64,000 nt of DNA from Deltaproteobacteria bacterium (GCA_021817345.1 JAKAVC010000138.1:24734-88733), one strand, 5' to 3'. Shown: positions 48,746 through 59,028, counted from the first letter of the stretch. A program made the numbers and translations. The notes: a model not told the origin generated them from the letters alone.

Positions 48746-50116
48746 CTAGTCTCCGGGGTTGAGCTGGCCCGAAGCAAGTTTAAGCGCCGCGCGGGTGACC
48801 AGCACCGCGACCCTTGCCTCGACGAGCCGCATCGCGGCCTCCTTGCGCGAGGTTTCGGCGTCAAGCACCGCGACGTTGGTGGCAAGTCCCGAGCCGTAGC
48901 GGTCTTCGAGGATCCGCGCGGCGTCGGAGGCATAAGCCGCGTTACGCCGCGCAACGTCGAGATTTTCCGAAGCGGCGGCAAGCGCGTGGTAGGCTTTCTC
49001 GACGTCGAGCGCGATGCCGTGGCGAAGTTCGTCGCGCAGTTCGCGCGCGCGCGCGAGCCGGTCCATCGCCGCGCCGACCTGCGAGTCGGTCGCGAGCCCG
49101 TTGAAGAGGTTTAGCTGGCCGGCGACGAAAACGCTGTAGCTGTTGCCGGCGCGGGAGAAAGTCCGGGAGTCGTTCTCGTACGCGGCGGACACGCTGAGGT
49201 TCGGAAGGTAGCCGGCGCGCGCGATCTTCAGGTTCTGCTCGGCCTGATCCACCTCGGACTGCGCAATCTTGAGTTCGGGCCGCATCGCGAGTCCCTTCGC
49301 GATGAGCGCCTTGAGGTCCTGGGGCGGCGTGGCGGCGACCCGCTCGAGTTCGGGCGGGCTCGCAAGCGGGGCGACCGGCCTATCTTCGGTTCCGAGCACG
49401 TGCGCAAAGGCGTCCCACGCGGTCAGGAGCTGGTTTCGGGCGACGTTGCGCTCCTGCTCGAAGGTGCCCTCCATCACCTCAGCGCGCAGAACGTCGGCCT
49501 TCACGACCATTCCGTGCGTGAACAGGTTCTGGGCCTGCCTGCGATGGGCCCGGGCGGCGGCCAGCGCGCGGTCGAGCACGCCGACGCGCTCCTCGGTCAG
49601 CACCGCGCCGTAATAGGCCTGTACCACCTCGAACTCGATTTCCTGGCGGGTTCGAATCGCGCGCCACCGGGCCGCGTCGGCGGCGTCGCGTGAAGCGGCG
49701 AAGGAAGCCCATAGCCTTCCGCCCGTGAAGATCGGCTGCGTCAGGCGGATCATGCTCTGGAAGTTCTGGAACGAAGCTGGAAAGTTGAGCCGTTGCACAT
49801 TGAAGTCGCTCGCCGTGAATTCCTGCTGATTGAGCAGGTTGGAGAACACGAGCGTCGGATTGTTGGTGTTCGAGTAGGTCTCGAGTGCGTCGAGACTCGG
49901 CAGCATCGCCCCGCGCGCCACGCCGACGTCGCGCCCGGCGGCGCCGCTCGCAAGCTCGGCGGCGCGCAGCACGCGATTGTGGCCGAGCGCGAGGGAAAGC
50001 GCCTGTTCGAAGGAAATACGCTCGCGTTTGGCTTGGGCGGCGCGAGCGACCCGAGTTGCACAAAGGCATAAGGCGGCCATGATGGCGGCCCCCGCAATGT
50101 TTCGCGCTGGTGTCAT
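48746..50116 (-). CDS. TolC-family outer-membrane efflux protein
   Basis: Paired OEP repeats: ISFEQALSLALGHNRVLRAAELA; KIAQSEVDQAEQNLKIARAGYLPNLSVSAAYEND. Confidence 0.95.
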   Translation of the reverse strand: MTPARNIAGAAIMAALCLCATRVARAAQAKRERISFEQALSLALGHNRVLRAAELASGAAGRDVGVARGAMLPSLDALETYSNTNNPTLVFSNLLNQQEFTASDFNVQRLNFPASFQNFQSMIRLTQPIFTGGRLWASFAASRDAADAARWRAIRTRQEIEFEVVQAYYGAVLTEERVGVLDRALAAARAHRRQAQNLFTHGMVVKADVLRAEVMEGTFEQERNVARNQLLTAWDAFAHVLGTEDRPVAPLASPPELERVAATPPQDLKALIAKGLAMRPELKIAQSEVDQAEQNLKIARAGYLPNLSVSAAYENDSRTFSRAGNSYSVFVAGQLNLFNGLATDSQVGAAMDRLARARELRDELRHGIALDVEKAYHALAAASENLDVARRNAAYASDAARILEDRYGSGLATNVAVLDAETSRKEAAMRLVEARVAVLVTRAALKLASGQLNPGD

Positions 50117-50167
50117 GGCGTCAGCTTCTTCGGGACAGGCCGGAAGCCGTCCTCCTCCTGTGAATCA

Positions 50168-50192
50168 TTCAATAATTCAATTGAATAATCAA
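50168..50192. promoter_or_regulatory. AT-rich interrupted palindrome upstream of the TolC/RND operon
   Basis: TTCAATAATTCAATTGAATAATCAA with a perfect 12-bp core ATTCAATTGAAT (50175-50186), about 60 bp from the TolC-like start codon. Confidence 0.5.
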
Positions 50193-50356
50193 TCTTTGAT
50201 CCGGTGCCAACCTTTGTGAAATAGCCATGTGGCAATGACTCTTGGAGCATCTCATCGCATCCCGCCGGCCGATACACGTCGCGGTGAAGGTTCGAGATTC
50301 CCGCAGCGGTCGGCTTTTTGAATGAAGCACCGGACGCCTCTCGCCGTTCCGTACCC

Positions 50357-50710
50357 TCATTCCCCATGGATGCCAAGCCAGCGCCGTCGATCGTGGACCA
50401 TCGGGCGTTTGCTCTGGAGCAGAGCGTAAGCCTCCCCGAGCGTCATGCCGCGGCGCGTTTTGAGGAACCATGCGACGACCAGCGGCGCCCGCTCACATCC
50501 CTCCTCGCAATGCACCAGGACGCGCTGGCCTAGGGTGAGGGCCTCGTCGATTATCCTGGCCGCACCGTCGAGCGAGTCGACCCCGTTGGCCAGGAACGGG
50601 AGATGAAGGGCCTGCCACGGCTCGTCGTGCGGCAGGTCGGGCAGCACGCTGATAATGGTGCCGTCGAACTTCTGCGCGTCCTGAAGGTCGCCGACGAAGA
50701 GGTTCGGCAT
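50357..50710 (-). CDS. Dual-specificity-type protein phosphatase
   Basis: VLVHCEEGCERAP matches the HCx5R signature; start chosen at MPNLFVGDLQDAQKF. Confidence 0.85.
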   Translation of the reverse strand: MPNLFVGDLQDAQKFDGTIISVLPDLPHDEPWQALHLPFLANGVDSLDGAARIIDEALTLGQRVLVHCEEGCERAPLVVAWFLKTRRGMTLGEAYALLQSKRPMVHDRRRWLGIHGE

Positions 50711-50748
50711 TATTTCGCTTTCTTTCCAGCTCTCGGCCAAAGAGACAC

Positions 50749-51045
50749 CTACCATTTGGAAAGTTCGCCGTCCGGCGGATACGCACGGACCCATCCGGCG
50801 ATAAACGGGCGCCAGTTATTCATTTGCGGTTGACAGGCGTTGAAGTGGCCGGTCGTGTCAAACGGGAGCGACGGCTCGAATCCGGGAATCTTATAGGATC
50901 CGGGAATCTTATAGGATCTGATATCGAAGGTGTGATGATGGAGAAGGCTCCGCGCAATCAGCACCGAGTAACTCGAGTCGGTCATCTGGATTACCGGAGA
51001 GAACACAAAGACCGTGAAAGCGAACATCCCGAGCGCGGCTTCCAT
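50749..51045 (-). pseudogene. Truncated N-terminus of a membrane protein with an internal 18-bp tandem duplication
   Basis: MEAALGMFAFTVFVFSPVIQMTDSSYSVLIARSLLHHHTFDIRSYKIPGSYKIPGFEPS...; the first TM region is followed by an early stop. Confidence 0.45.
50883..50918. repeat. 18-bp tandem duplication cgggaatcttataggatc x2
   Basis: Two identical adjacent copies; encodes SYKIPG twice. Confidence 0.95.
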
Positions 51046-51252
51046 CCAGAAAAGCCGCGCGCGGTCGCGCCGCGCGCCGTCGCCTTCGGCGTCCACGATT
51101 GTGGCACTAGCCCCGAGTCTCTCCGGAGCGGCTTGCAAGCATCGCACCTCCCGAGCCGAGCGCGCCGCGAAACCGGGGCGCGCCGCCACTGGAATCCAAT
51201 AGAATCTAGGGGCAACCAACGCGGGAAGCCAGACTGCGTTCGGCGCTTCGGC

Positions 51253-52062
51253 CTAGCGCGGCGTTGCGACGTCGGCCGGGAAGGAGCCGACCAGGTGGTT
51301 GAGCGGACGCGAGCCGTGGCCTATCTCGGGTGCTGTCTCAAGCGCGTGAGTGACGTACTGTTTGGCCAGCGCAATCGCGTCCTCAAGGCCGAGTCCGCGG
51401 GCCATCGATGCGGCAATCGCGGCCGACAGCGTGCATCCCGCGCCGTGCGCGCGTCCGACCGCGACTCGGGGCGCGCGGAAATCGCGCATCGTTCGCCCGT
51501 CGAAGAACACGTCGAGCGCGTCACCTTCGAGCGCGCCGCCGGTTACCAGGACCGCCCGCGCGCCCATCGTGACGAGCCGGCGCGCGGCCTCGCGCATGTC
51601 GTCGGCTGTCCTGACCGCGCATCCGGCGAGAATCTCGGCCTCGCGGATGTTCGGAGTTATCAATACCGCCGGAGGGAACAGCGCATACTTGAGCATCCTG
51701 ACCGCGTCGCGCGCGAGAAGCTGGTCTCCGCTTGCGGCCACGATCACCGGATCGACGACGAGGTTCGCAAGACGCTGGGCGCGCACATGCACCGCGACTT
51801 TCTCGATCACCGCGGCATTCGCGAGCATCCCGGTCTTGGCCGCGAGCACCCCGAGATCGTCGCACACGGCGTCTATCTGCGCGCCGATGAATTCGGGCTC
51901 AACCTCGGCGACCGCGCGCACGCCGACCGTGTTCTGCGCGGTTAGCGCCGTGATCACGCTCGCCCCGTAAACGCCGAAGGCGGCGAAGGTTTTGAGGTCG
52001 GCCTGGATTCCCGCGCCGCCGCTGGAATCTGAGCCCGCGATCGTCAATGCCACTGGTATCAT
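51253..52062 (-). CDS. thiD: Hydroxymethylpyrimidine/phosphomethylpyrimidine kinase
   Basis: [61 protein letters not shown]. Confidence 0.97.
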   Translation of the reverse strand: MIPVALTIAGSDSSGGAGIQADLKTFAAFGVYGASVITALTAQNTVGVRAVAEVEPEFIGAQIDAVCDDLGVLAAKTGMLANAAVIEKVAVHVRAQRLANLVVDPVIVAASGDQLLARDAVRMLKYALFPPAVLITPNIREAEILAGCAVRTADDMREAARRLVTMGARAVLVTGGALEGDALDVFFDGRTMRDFRAPRVAVGRAHGAGCTLSAAIAASMARGLGLEDAIALAKQYVTHALETAPEIGHGSRPLNHLVGSFPADVATPR

Positions 52063-52192
52063 AGGCGCGTTCCCTCGATTGTGGAGTCCGTGCGCACGCT
52101 CACATCATCGCGCGATTCTCGTCATGGCCAAAGCGTCCAGAGGCTCGGCTTCGGATACGGCCGGGCTTGACGATAACGAGAATCGGATGATA

Positions 52193-52208
52193 ATTACTAC
52201 CAAGTAAT
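52193..52208. promoter_or_regulatory. Inverted repeat ATTACT-ACCA-AGTAAT immediately upstream of the Fur-family gene
   Basis: Perfect 6-4-6 palindrome ending 2 bp before the start codon at 52211. Confidence 0.45.
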
Positions 52209-52210
52209 CG

Positions 52211-52762
52211 ATGGAGTTACAGTTGGTCAATGAGGGACGACGCGCCGGCTACGCCGCGCGCCGTCTGGCCGAGTTTGCCGAGCGATGCCGGAGGGGCGGG
52301 CTTGCGGTCACGCCGCAGCGGCTCGCGATCATCAGGGCGCTGCTCGCCTCGGCGGAGCATCCCCGCGCCGATGCGATCTACGAAACGGTTCGCCGCGAGC
52401 ATCCCCATATCTCGCTCGCCACAGTCCATCGGACCCTGGAGACGTTGTGCGAGATCGGCGAGGCGCGCAAGGTGACGATGCTCCATGACAGCGCCCGCTA
52501 CGACGGCAACGTCGTGCCGCATCATCACGTGATTTGCGTCAGATGCCGGCGGATTCGCGACGTCGAGATTCCCGAGTTGAACGATCTGCTGAGCGCGCGC
52601 CGCGAGATCGGCGATTTCAAGGTGCTGGGCAGCTCGCTCGAGATCCACGCGCTCTGTCCCGATTGCGCGGGCAAGGGCCGCGCGCGCCGGGCGAAGCACG
52701 GGCGAGGTTCGTCCCCGCGGACCGGCTGTAAGGATTCGGTTCAGGACACGCGAGGAGGCTGA
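52211..52762 (+). CDS. Fur/PerR-family regulator
   Basis: [73 protein letters not shown]. Confidence 0.94.
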   Translation: MELQLVNEGRRAGYAARRLAEFAERCRRGGLAVTPQRLAIIRALLASAEHPRADAIYETVRREHPHISLATVHRTLETLCEIGEARKVTMLHDSARYDGNVVPHHHVICVRCRRIRDVEIPELNDLLSARREIGDFKVLGSSLEIHALCPDCAGKGRARRAKHGRGSSPRTGCKDSVQDTRGG

Positions 52763-52764
52763 CA

Positions 52765-53184
52765 ATGAAAAGTTTGAAAGGAACCAAGACCCATCAGAAC
52801 CTGAAGAACGCCTTTGCGGGCGAGAGCCAGGCCAACCGCCGCTACCTCTATTTCGCGAAGATCGCGGACGTCGAGGGCCAGCCCGAAATCGCGGGTCTGT
52901 TCCGCGACACCGCCGAAGGTGAGACCGGTCACGCCCACGGGCATCTCGACTATCTCAAGACGGTCGGCGACCCGGTGACCGATCAGCCGATCGGCGACAG
53001 CCTGCTTAACCTCAAGTCGGCGGTGCATGGCGAGACCTACGAGTACACCGACATGTATCCCGGGATGGCGAAGACCGCGCGGGAGGAAGGTTTCCCCGAG
53101 ATCGCCGACTGGTTCGAAACCCTGGCCAAGGCCGAGAAGTCGCACGCGGGACGTTTCGCCAAGGCCGCAGAGTCGTTGCAGTAA
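52765..53184 (+). CDS. Rubrerythrin-family protein
   Basis: [65 protein letters not shown] diiron ligands. No C-terminal rubredoxin domain within this ORF. Confidence 0.95.
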   Translation: MKSLKGTKTHQNLKNAFAGESQANRRYLYFAKIADVEGQPEIAGLFRDTAEGETGHAHGHLDYLKTVGDPVTDQPIGDSLLNLKSAVHGETYEYTDMYPGMAKTAREEGFPEIADWFETLAKAEKSHAGRFAKAAESLQ

Positions 53185-53205
53185 GCCCCGGCGACGGACA
53201 TCATT

Positions 53206-53248
53206 GGGCCGGCTGGAGGATTTCCGGCCGGCCCTTGGATTTTGATTT
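53206..53248 (+). terminator. Hairpin with weak T-tract after the rubrerythrin gene
   Basis: GGGCCGGC-N13-GCCGGCCC then TTGGATTTTGATTT. Confidence 0.55.
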
Positions 53249-53341
53249 GAGCCGAAGCGCGCGTGCTCGCCGGCAGCCTGTCTGTCCGCGCGACGCCTGC
53301 GAAGCGGCTCCGCCCGCCGCATTCGTGGAGATGCACGTTCC

Positions 53342-54685
53342 ATGAGCCGTATAGAATCGCGCCCGACCGACGGCCTTTCCTACAACACGACCGAGGCGAA
53401 GTACTGGGACCGCGCGGGCCTCGAGAAGGAAATCGAGCGTGTGTTCGACATCTGCCACGGATGCCGGCTGTGCTTTAACATGTGCCCGTCGTTCCCCGAG
53501 CTGTTCGGCGCCGTCGATCGCAACGACGGCGACGTGCGCAAGCTCACCCAGGCGGAAAGGGACAGGGTCATCGAGCTTTGCTACGGATGCAAGCTGTGCG
53601 AGGTGCGATGCCCGTACACGCCGCGCGACGGGCATGAGTTCCAGCTCGATTTCCCGCGCCTGATGGCGCGCGCCAAGGCGGTGAAGGCCAGGGAGTCGGG
53701 CGTACCGCTTCGCGAGCGGCTGCTCGGAAATCCCGACCTGCTCGGACGGCTCGGCTCACTCGCGCCCGGGCTTGCCAACATGGGCTCGCACAATCGGCTC
53801 CAGCGCATCGTGATGGAGAAGACGATCGGGATCCATCGCGACAAGAAGCTTCCCGATTTCGCCGCCGAGACGTTCACCAACTGGGTCGCGCGGGTCGGCC
53901 TGCCCAAGGCGCCGGAGGATCCCGCGGCAAGGGCGATACTGTTCCCGACTTGTTTCGTGAATTTCTACAACACCGGTCCCGGACGCGCGGCGGTCAGCGT
54001 GCTGGCGAAAAACCGATGCGCGATTGCGTGCCCGAAGCAGAACTGCTGCGGGATGCCCGCGCTTGACGGCGGCAACGTGGAGTTCGCGCGCGAACAGGCG
54101 CGGGCGAACGTCGCCTCGATGCTGCCGATGGTGCGCGAAGGTTACAAGATCGCGGTGCTCAATCCCACCTGCTCGCTGACGATGCGCCTTGAATACCCGA
54201 CGCTGCTCTCCGGCGACGAGGTCAAGGAGTTTTCCGCGGCGGTTATGGACACCCATGAGCTGCTCTGGACCCTCAAACGCGACGGCAAGTTCAATCGCGA
54301 TTTCCGGAGCACGCCGGGGCGGGTCGCGTACCACGTGCCGTGCCATCTGAAGGCCCAGCAAATAGGCTTTCGCTCGCGCGACCTGATGCGCATCATTCCC
54401 GGCGCCGAGATAGTCACGGTCGACGCGTGCAGCGCGCACGACGGCACCTGGGCGATGAAAAAGGAATTCTTCGAGCTCTCCATGAAATGCGGCGCAAAGG
54501 CCTTCGACGGGATGCGCAACGCCGAGGCCAAAGTGATGGCGACCGATTGCCCGCTTTCGGCAATCCAGATCGAGCAGGCCACCGGCACCCATCCGCTTCA
54601 TCCGATCGAAGTTCTGGCCCGCGCCTATGAGGATGGCGGCTTTCCCGACAAAGTGCCCGAGCCGCCGAAACAGGAGGGCCAATAG
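53342..54685 (+). CDS. Fe-S oxidoreductase, heterodisulfide-reductase/GlpC-like
   Basis: Two ferredoxin clusters ([32 protein letters not shown]) and CCG-type motifs ([10 protein letters not shown]). Confidence 0.92.
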   Translation: MSRIESRPTDGLSYNTTEAKYWDRAGLEKEIERVFDICHGCRLCFNMCPSFPELFGAVDRNDGDVRKLTQAERDRVIELCYGCKLCEVRCPYTPRDGHEFQLDFPRLMARAKAVKARESGVPLRERLLGNPDLLGRLGSLAPGLANMGSHNRLQRIVMEKTIGIHRDKKLPDFAAETFTNWVARVGLPKAPEDPAARAILFPTCFVNFYNTGPGRAAVSVLAKNRCAIACPKQNCCGMPALDGGNVEFAREQARANVASMLPMVREGYKIAVLNPTCSLTMRLEYPTLLSGDEVKEFSAAVMDTHELLWTLKRDGKFNRDFRSTPGRVAYHVPCHLKAQQIGFRSRDLMRIIPGAEIVTVDACSAHDGTWAMKKEFFELSMKCGAKAFDGMRNAEAKVMATDCPLSAIQIEQATGTHPLHPIEVLARAYEDGGFPDKVPEPPKQEGQ

Positions 54686-54760
54686 GCCCCGCGCCGCGCG
54701 CATGTTCTCGCTCGTCCGCGGATGGCCCGAACTGCCGCATGGCACCTCACGGTTTGAATT

Positions 54761-55348
54761 ATGAAACCTCTCAGCAAAGAAGAAATCCTTTCCTTCGAGG
54801 ATTGGGAACGGGTGCGCCCGCGCCTTCGTCCGCTTTTCATCCACGCGAGAAGCCGGCGCAGGCTCGCGGTCGGCGCGCATCTGACGCTGCTGTTCGAGAA
54901 CGGACAGACCATCTGGTACCAGATCGAGGAAATGTTGCGCGCCGAGAAAATCGCCGCGCCCGAAGCGATGCAGCACGAGATCGACACGTACAACGAGCTG
55001 CTCCCGTCAGCGGGCGGGCTCGCGGCCACGATGCTGATCGAGTTTGGCGATGCGAGGGAACGAGACGCGGCGCTTCGCCGCCTGGTCGGACTGGAAAATC
55101 ATGTGTGGCTCCGCCTCGGTGACCGCAAGATTGCGGCGAAATTCGACACGCGGCAAATGTCGGCCGAGCGGATAAGCTCGGTCCAGTTTATCCACTTTGA
55201 TTTATCGATCGGCGCCGACGCGTTCGAGGAGCTTGCCGCGGCGGGCAAGGCCGCGATCGAGATCGACCATCCCAATCTCGCCGTGAGCGCCGCGCTCTCG
55301 GGCGCGCTCGCGCAGGCACTGGCCGAAGATCTCACGAGCGAATATTAG
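54761..55348 (+). CDS. DUF3501-family protein
   Basis: MKPLSKEEILSFEDWERVRPRLRPLFIHARSRRRLAVGAHLTLLFENGQTIWYQIEEMLRAEKI; located after rubrerythrin and Fe-S oxidoreductase genes. Confidence 0.88.
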   Translation: MKPLSKEEILSFEDWERVRPRLRPLFIHARSRRRLAVGAHLTLLFENGQTIWYQIEEMLRAEKIAAPEAMQHEIDTYNELLPSAGGLAATMLIEFGDARERDAALRRLVGLENHVWLRLGDRKIAAKFDTRQMSAERISSVQFIHFDLSIGADAFEELAAAGKAAIEIDHPNLAVSAALSGALAQALAEDLTSEY

Positions 55349-55603
55349 CGCCATGAAAGATCGGCCCGGCGTTTCGGGCCGAGCCGTTCAGCGCCTCGCT
55401 TGAATCCGCGTCGCGACGGGCTTCCGCGCAGGTGCGCGCTTCGGCGGGCCACGGGTGGCTCGTCTCCATGCCCAGGTTTGCCCGTGGGAGGTGCCCGCCC
55501 TGCCGTCGTTCCCGCACGCGCTTCGTCCGCTCAACCGTTAAGGAAAAGCCTAAAGTTGCTTAAGTAAAAACCTGCCTTATGCGCTAAGCAAAAATTACAA
55601 TGC

Positions 55604-55633
55604 TTGACATGGTGTCCGTGCGGATGCTATTCC
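55604..55633 (+). promoter_or_regulatory. Candidate sigma70-type promoter for the DUF1302-like gene
   Basis: TTGACA (55604-55609), 18-nt spacer, TATTCC (55628-55633). Confidence 0.45.
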
Positions 55634-55745
55634 GCCGCGGTGACAGCGCTCGGGGGTACGGCGCACGCACAATCGTCATAGCGGGGGAGGCCGGGTTTGG
55701 GGTTCCTGGCCAACCACGGAAGTTCCATCTGGCTTGGGGGAGTCT

Positions 55746-57689
55746 ATGGCTAACAGAGCTAAGGGAACGATTCGCGGTTTGTGGAGGAGTCTCCTGATAG
55801 TCGCCGTGGCGGGGACGGCGATGATCTGGTCGTCGGCCGCGATGGCAACGATCACCCAGGGTGACTTTTCTGTCTTCGGCTTCTTTCAGTCGCGGGAGTC
55901 GGGCCGATGGGGCGAGTCGAGCACGAAAGACAACGGCGTTCCCTCCAAATCACTTACGATCGCTCCTCCCGGAAGCATTCCGAGCCAAGTTGTAATCAGT
56001 CCCGGAGTCGCGGCGAGTAACGGCGGAGGAGGCAGCTTTGCCTTCACCCGATGGGATCTCGTTCAGGCCCGCCAGATCGGTGACATCCGCCCCGATTATC
56101 ACTTCGTCAAAAACTACAAATTCTTCGGCCGGTTCGACACTCTGATACTGAAGGACGCGGACTTCTTCGCTTTCTACCGCCCATGGTACGACGCCTTTGG
56201 CTCGATAAAGGGCATGGGGGTAGTACCGCCCAACCTCGGTTGGTATCCATACTCACAGAACACGCTGCAACAGGAGTATTTCCAGAACAATCTGCACGAG
56301 TATTACGCGCAGTTGAACTTCACTGACAATTTCTCGATGCGCGTGGGCAAGCAGGAGGTCATCTGGACCGAGGCGGACGCGCTATCCGGCACCGAAATCA
56401 CCAATAGCGTCGACTTCATGTATCACTGGGACAATTTCGAGACGCCGGAATACCTGCGCGAAAACCTCAACATGATCAAGTTCAACTATATCCTCCCCGA
56501 CTTCCTGAAGACCGCGAACAACGAGGCGGAATTCTTCTGGATACCGGGCGATTGGTATGGTGATGGAGTGATCGTAAATACTACCGACCCGCGCAGCCCA
56601 TGGATCTTCCCCGGAGCGCTGGGTCCCGGGCCGTCGTACAACATGTTCGGCCAGCCGGTCGGTTCCGGAACGTTCGCCTCCGAACCCTGGCATCCGCTCG
56701 CTCTGGTCGGCACAGTCAACGGCAGCGCCCCGGTGAGCTTGTTCAACCCTGGAGTGTTCTTTCAACAGAACGTTCTTGAGGTGACCCCGTATCCGAGCAA
56801 CTCGATCCAGAACAGCGAGTTCGGATTCCGCTATTCGTCGCTGCTTCCCATCGGAAACGGCCTCCAGGCGAGCTTCATTTTCCTGTACGAGGACCGTCTC
56901 TCGACCCCGGGCCTGTGCACCACCTGCGGGCCACAGTACGGCAATATTCCGGCGTTCACCAACCCGGAGGGGGTAATATTGCCGCATCAGAAATTCACCC
57001 GAGTGTATCCCGGAGTCTATTTCGGACCGGGTATATTCGACTTTGGCAAGCCCAAGGTCGGTTCGGTGGTCGGCACGGAGCGAATCCTGTTGTCGCAGGA
57101 TTACCGGCGCAACCCGTTCTTCGGCTCAACCGGTACGTATTACGACAAGGATTTGACCGACATAGTTTATCGCTACGATTTTCTGTATGCACCGCGAGTC
57201 GGGGTTTCCTTGGCCAACCCGAAAACGCGCGGCCCGCAACTGGGATTCGGCAGTTGGAACTGGACCCAGGAGACGCGGTTCATCGTGGCCGGCGACCGTC
57301 CGACTTATATACCGTGGCTTTCCAAGCAGCACACATTCCTCACGTTCCAGTATGTCAACACGTGGTATCCCTCCCTGTATAACGATGCGGTTCCATACTT
57401 TGGCGATTTCGTCGGCAAGATTCGCCCGGACAACAACTTTTTCTTCTTGGCCGCGACTAATTGGCTGATGAACGGCCAGTTGACGATGGGTAACGTGTTC
57501 TCATGGGACGTGGACGATCAGGTCGGCGACTACACGATTACCAACACCTATCGTTACTCGCGCAACGTGCTGTTCGGATTGAACGCGACGTGGTACCTGG
57601 GCCAGAGCGGCCGGTACACCGACCCGTTCTCCTTCAGCCGCGACCAGACGATGAACGAAATTGAGGCGAGCTTCACCTACGAGATCTAA
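55746..57689 (+). CDS. DUF1302-like outer-membrane protein
   Basis: Signal peptide; NFSMRVGKQEVIWTEADALSGTEITNSVDF; PEYLRENLNMIKFNYILPDF; aromatic beta-barrel C-terminus. Confidence 0.82.
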   Translation: MANRAKGTIRGLWRSLLIVAVAGTAMIWSSAAMATITQGDFSVFGFFQSRESGRWGESSTKDNGVPSKSLTIAPPGSIPSQVVISPGVAASNGGGGSFAFTRWDLVQARQIGDIRPDYHFVKNYKFFGRFDTLILKDADFFAFYRPWYDAFGSIKGMGVVPPNLGWYPYSQNTLQQEYFQNNLHEYYAQLNFTDNFSMRVGKQEVIWTEADALSGTEITNSVDFMYHWDNFETPEYLRENLNMIKFNYILPDFLKTANNEAEFFWIPGDWYGDGVIVNTTDPRSPWIFPGALGPGPSYNMFGQPVGSGTFASEPWHPLALVGTVNGSAPVSLFNPGVFFQQNVLEVTPYPSNSIQNSEFGFRYSSLLPIGNGLQASFIFLYEDRLSTPGLCTTCGPQYGNIPAFTNPEGVILPHQKFTRVYPGVYFGPGIFDFGKPKVGSVVGTERILLSQDYRRNPFFGSTGTYYDKDLTDIVYRYDFLYAPRVGVSLANPKTRGPQLGFGSWNWTQETRFIVAGDRPTYIPWLSKQHTFLTFQYVNTWYPSLYNDAVPYFGDFVGKIRPDNNFFFLAATNWLMNGQLTMGNVFSWDVDDQVGDYTITNTYRYSRNVLFGLNATWYLGQSGRYTDPFSFSRDQTMNEIEASFTYEI

Positions 57690-57715
57690 AGCGCTCGCCA
57701 AGGTCTGATTTGGCA

Positions 57716-57751
57716 GGCGGCTGCGCGATGTAGCGCAGCCGCCTTCGTTTT
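57716..57751 (+). terminator. Rho-independent terminator after the DUF1302-like gene
   Basis: GGCGGCTGCGC-gatgta-GCGCAGCCGCC then TTCGTTTT. Confidence 0.85.
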
Positions 57752-57838
57752 ACTTGCACGTTGGTTTTGCCTCACGCGCGCGCCTGCGATGTAATAGCGG
57801 AGTCTTGGGATTGTGCGGGTTTCGGGAGAGGAAGCACT

Positions 57839-58348
57839 ATGTCATCGGCATCACAATGGTATCTGGTGCGGACCAAGCCGGGTAAGGAGAAGTGGGTTCG
57901 CGATCAACTGGCCCTTGCGCTGCCGGAAGTTTTTCTTCCCCTGCTGAAAGCGAAGATGCCGAGATGGGGACGGCTTGCGGTTTCGATCGCGCCGTTGTTT
58001 CCCTGCTATCTGTTCGCAAAACTCGACCTTTCGGCGCATTATTTCGAGGTTAAGTATCTGCCCGGGGTCCGGGGACTGGTCTCGGCCGGGAACGACCCGG
58101 TCGCGGTGCCGGAGGAGATAATTTCGGAAATCCGCCGCCGCGGCGTTGATGATATAGTGGAGATTGCGGACAAGGCCTTCGACAATGGTGAAAGGGTCAG
58201 GGTGGTGTTGGGACCGTTCCGCGGCTTCGAGGCGATTTTCGAGCGATATCTTTCGGGCGCCGAGCGCGTCGCAATCCTGCTCAGCGCCGTTCAAGCGGGA
58301 GGCCTTCGGGTTGTGCTGCCTGCCTCCGCGTTGGCCAAGTGCAGTTGA
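57839..58348 (+). CDS. NusG-like (RfaH/LoaP-type) transcription antitermination factor
   Basis: QWYLVRTKPGKEKWVRDQLALALPEVFLPLLKAK; PLFPCYLFAKLD; GERVRVVLGPFRGFEAIFERYLSGAERVAILL (KOW). Confidence 0.92.
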   Translation: MSSASQWYLVRTKPGKEKWVRDQLALALPEVFLPLLKAKMPRWGRLAVSIAPLFPCYLFAKLDLSAHYFEVKYLPGVRGLVSAGNDPVAVPEEIISEIRRRGVDDIVEIADKAFDNGERVRVVLGPFRGFEAIFERYLSGAERVAILLSAVQAGGLRVVLPASALAKCS

Positions 58349-58388
58349 CACGTTAGCGCGGACCAGGGTGAGGCGGCTGGGAGGCAAG

Positions 58389-58946
58389 GTGGGGATAAAG
58401 CGGCCTTTTTTCAGGGCTCTCGGTTCGGCCGTGGTCGTGCTTTGGATGTGTTGTGTGCTGGCGGGATGTGCTTCGGTAACGCCGTTGCTGCCGTCGAGCG
58501 GGCCGAAGCGCCCGCTGGTCGCCTCGTTTCTGGGCGTGAGCTTTGGAGAATCGTTCGATGACGTGCGGGAGAAGTACCCGACGGGCCGCGAGGAAACGAG
58601 TCCTTATGGCGCGCCCGCGTATCGAATCGATGAAGTGAGCGGAGGCAACGTGCGTTACAGCAGCGTGGTCTACGAGTTCGCCGACCGCGCCGGGATGCAA
58701 CTGGTGTACGCGCGATTCGCTCCGAGTTCCGCCGACTATCTGCTCAAGGAGCTGAAGGGCGCGTTGGGCCAGCCGGTCTCCATGCGGACCGGACTGGGAA
58801 AAACGCAAGACCGTATCGAAGCCACGTGGCTCCTCCCCGAAGGCGAGTTCGTCAAGTATGACAGCGAGCTGGATCGCCTGGCGATTCTCGGGCCAAGGGG
58901 CGAAGAGTTAAGGCAGGATATCCGGATGCGCGACACGCTCGATTAG
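58389..58946 (+). CDS. Hypothetical lipoprotein
   Basis: GTG start; VGIKRPFFRALGSAVVVLWMCCVLAGC lipobox. Confidence 0.7.
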   Translation: MGIKRPFFRALGSAVVVLWMCCVLAGCASVTPLLPSSGPKRPLVASFLGVSFGESFDDVREKYPTGREETSPYGAPAYRIDEVSGGNVRYSSVVYEFADRAGMQLVYARFAPSSADYLLKELKGALGQPVSMRTGLGKTQDRIEATWLLPEGEFVKYDSELDRLAILGPRGEELRQDIRMRDTLD

Positions 58947-59028
58947 CGTGCCCGGCTGGCCGGCCGGACCGCGTCGGGCGGGTGCACAAGTAATTGCGCG
59001 ATTGTCGGCTGACAAAGGTATAAGCTCC

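Noticed and set aside
50113-50376. 87-aa minus-strand ORF upstream of the TolC-like gene
   Set aside because: Overlaps the operator region and the TolC start; no recognisable family or signal.
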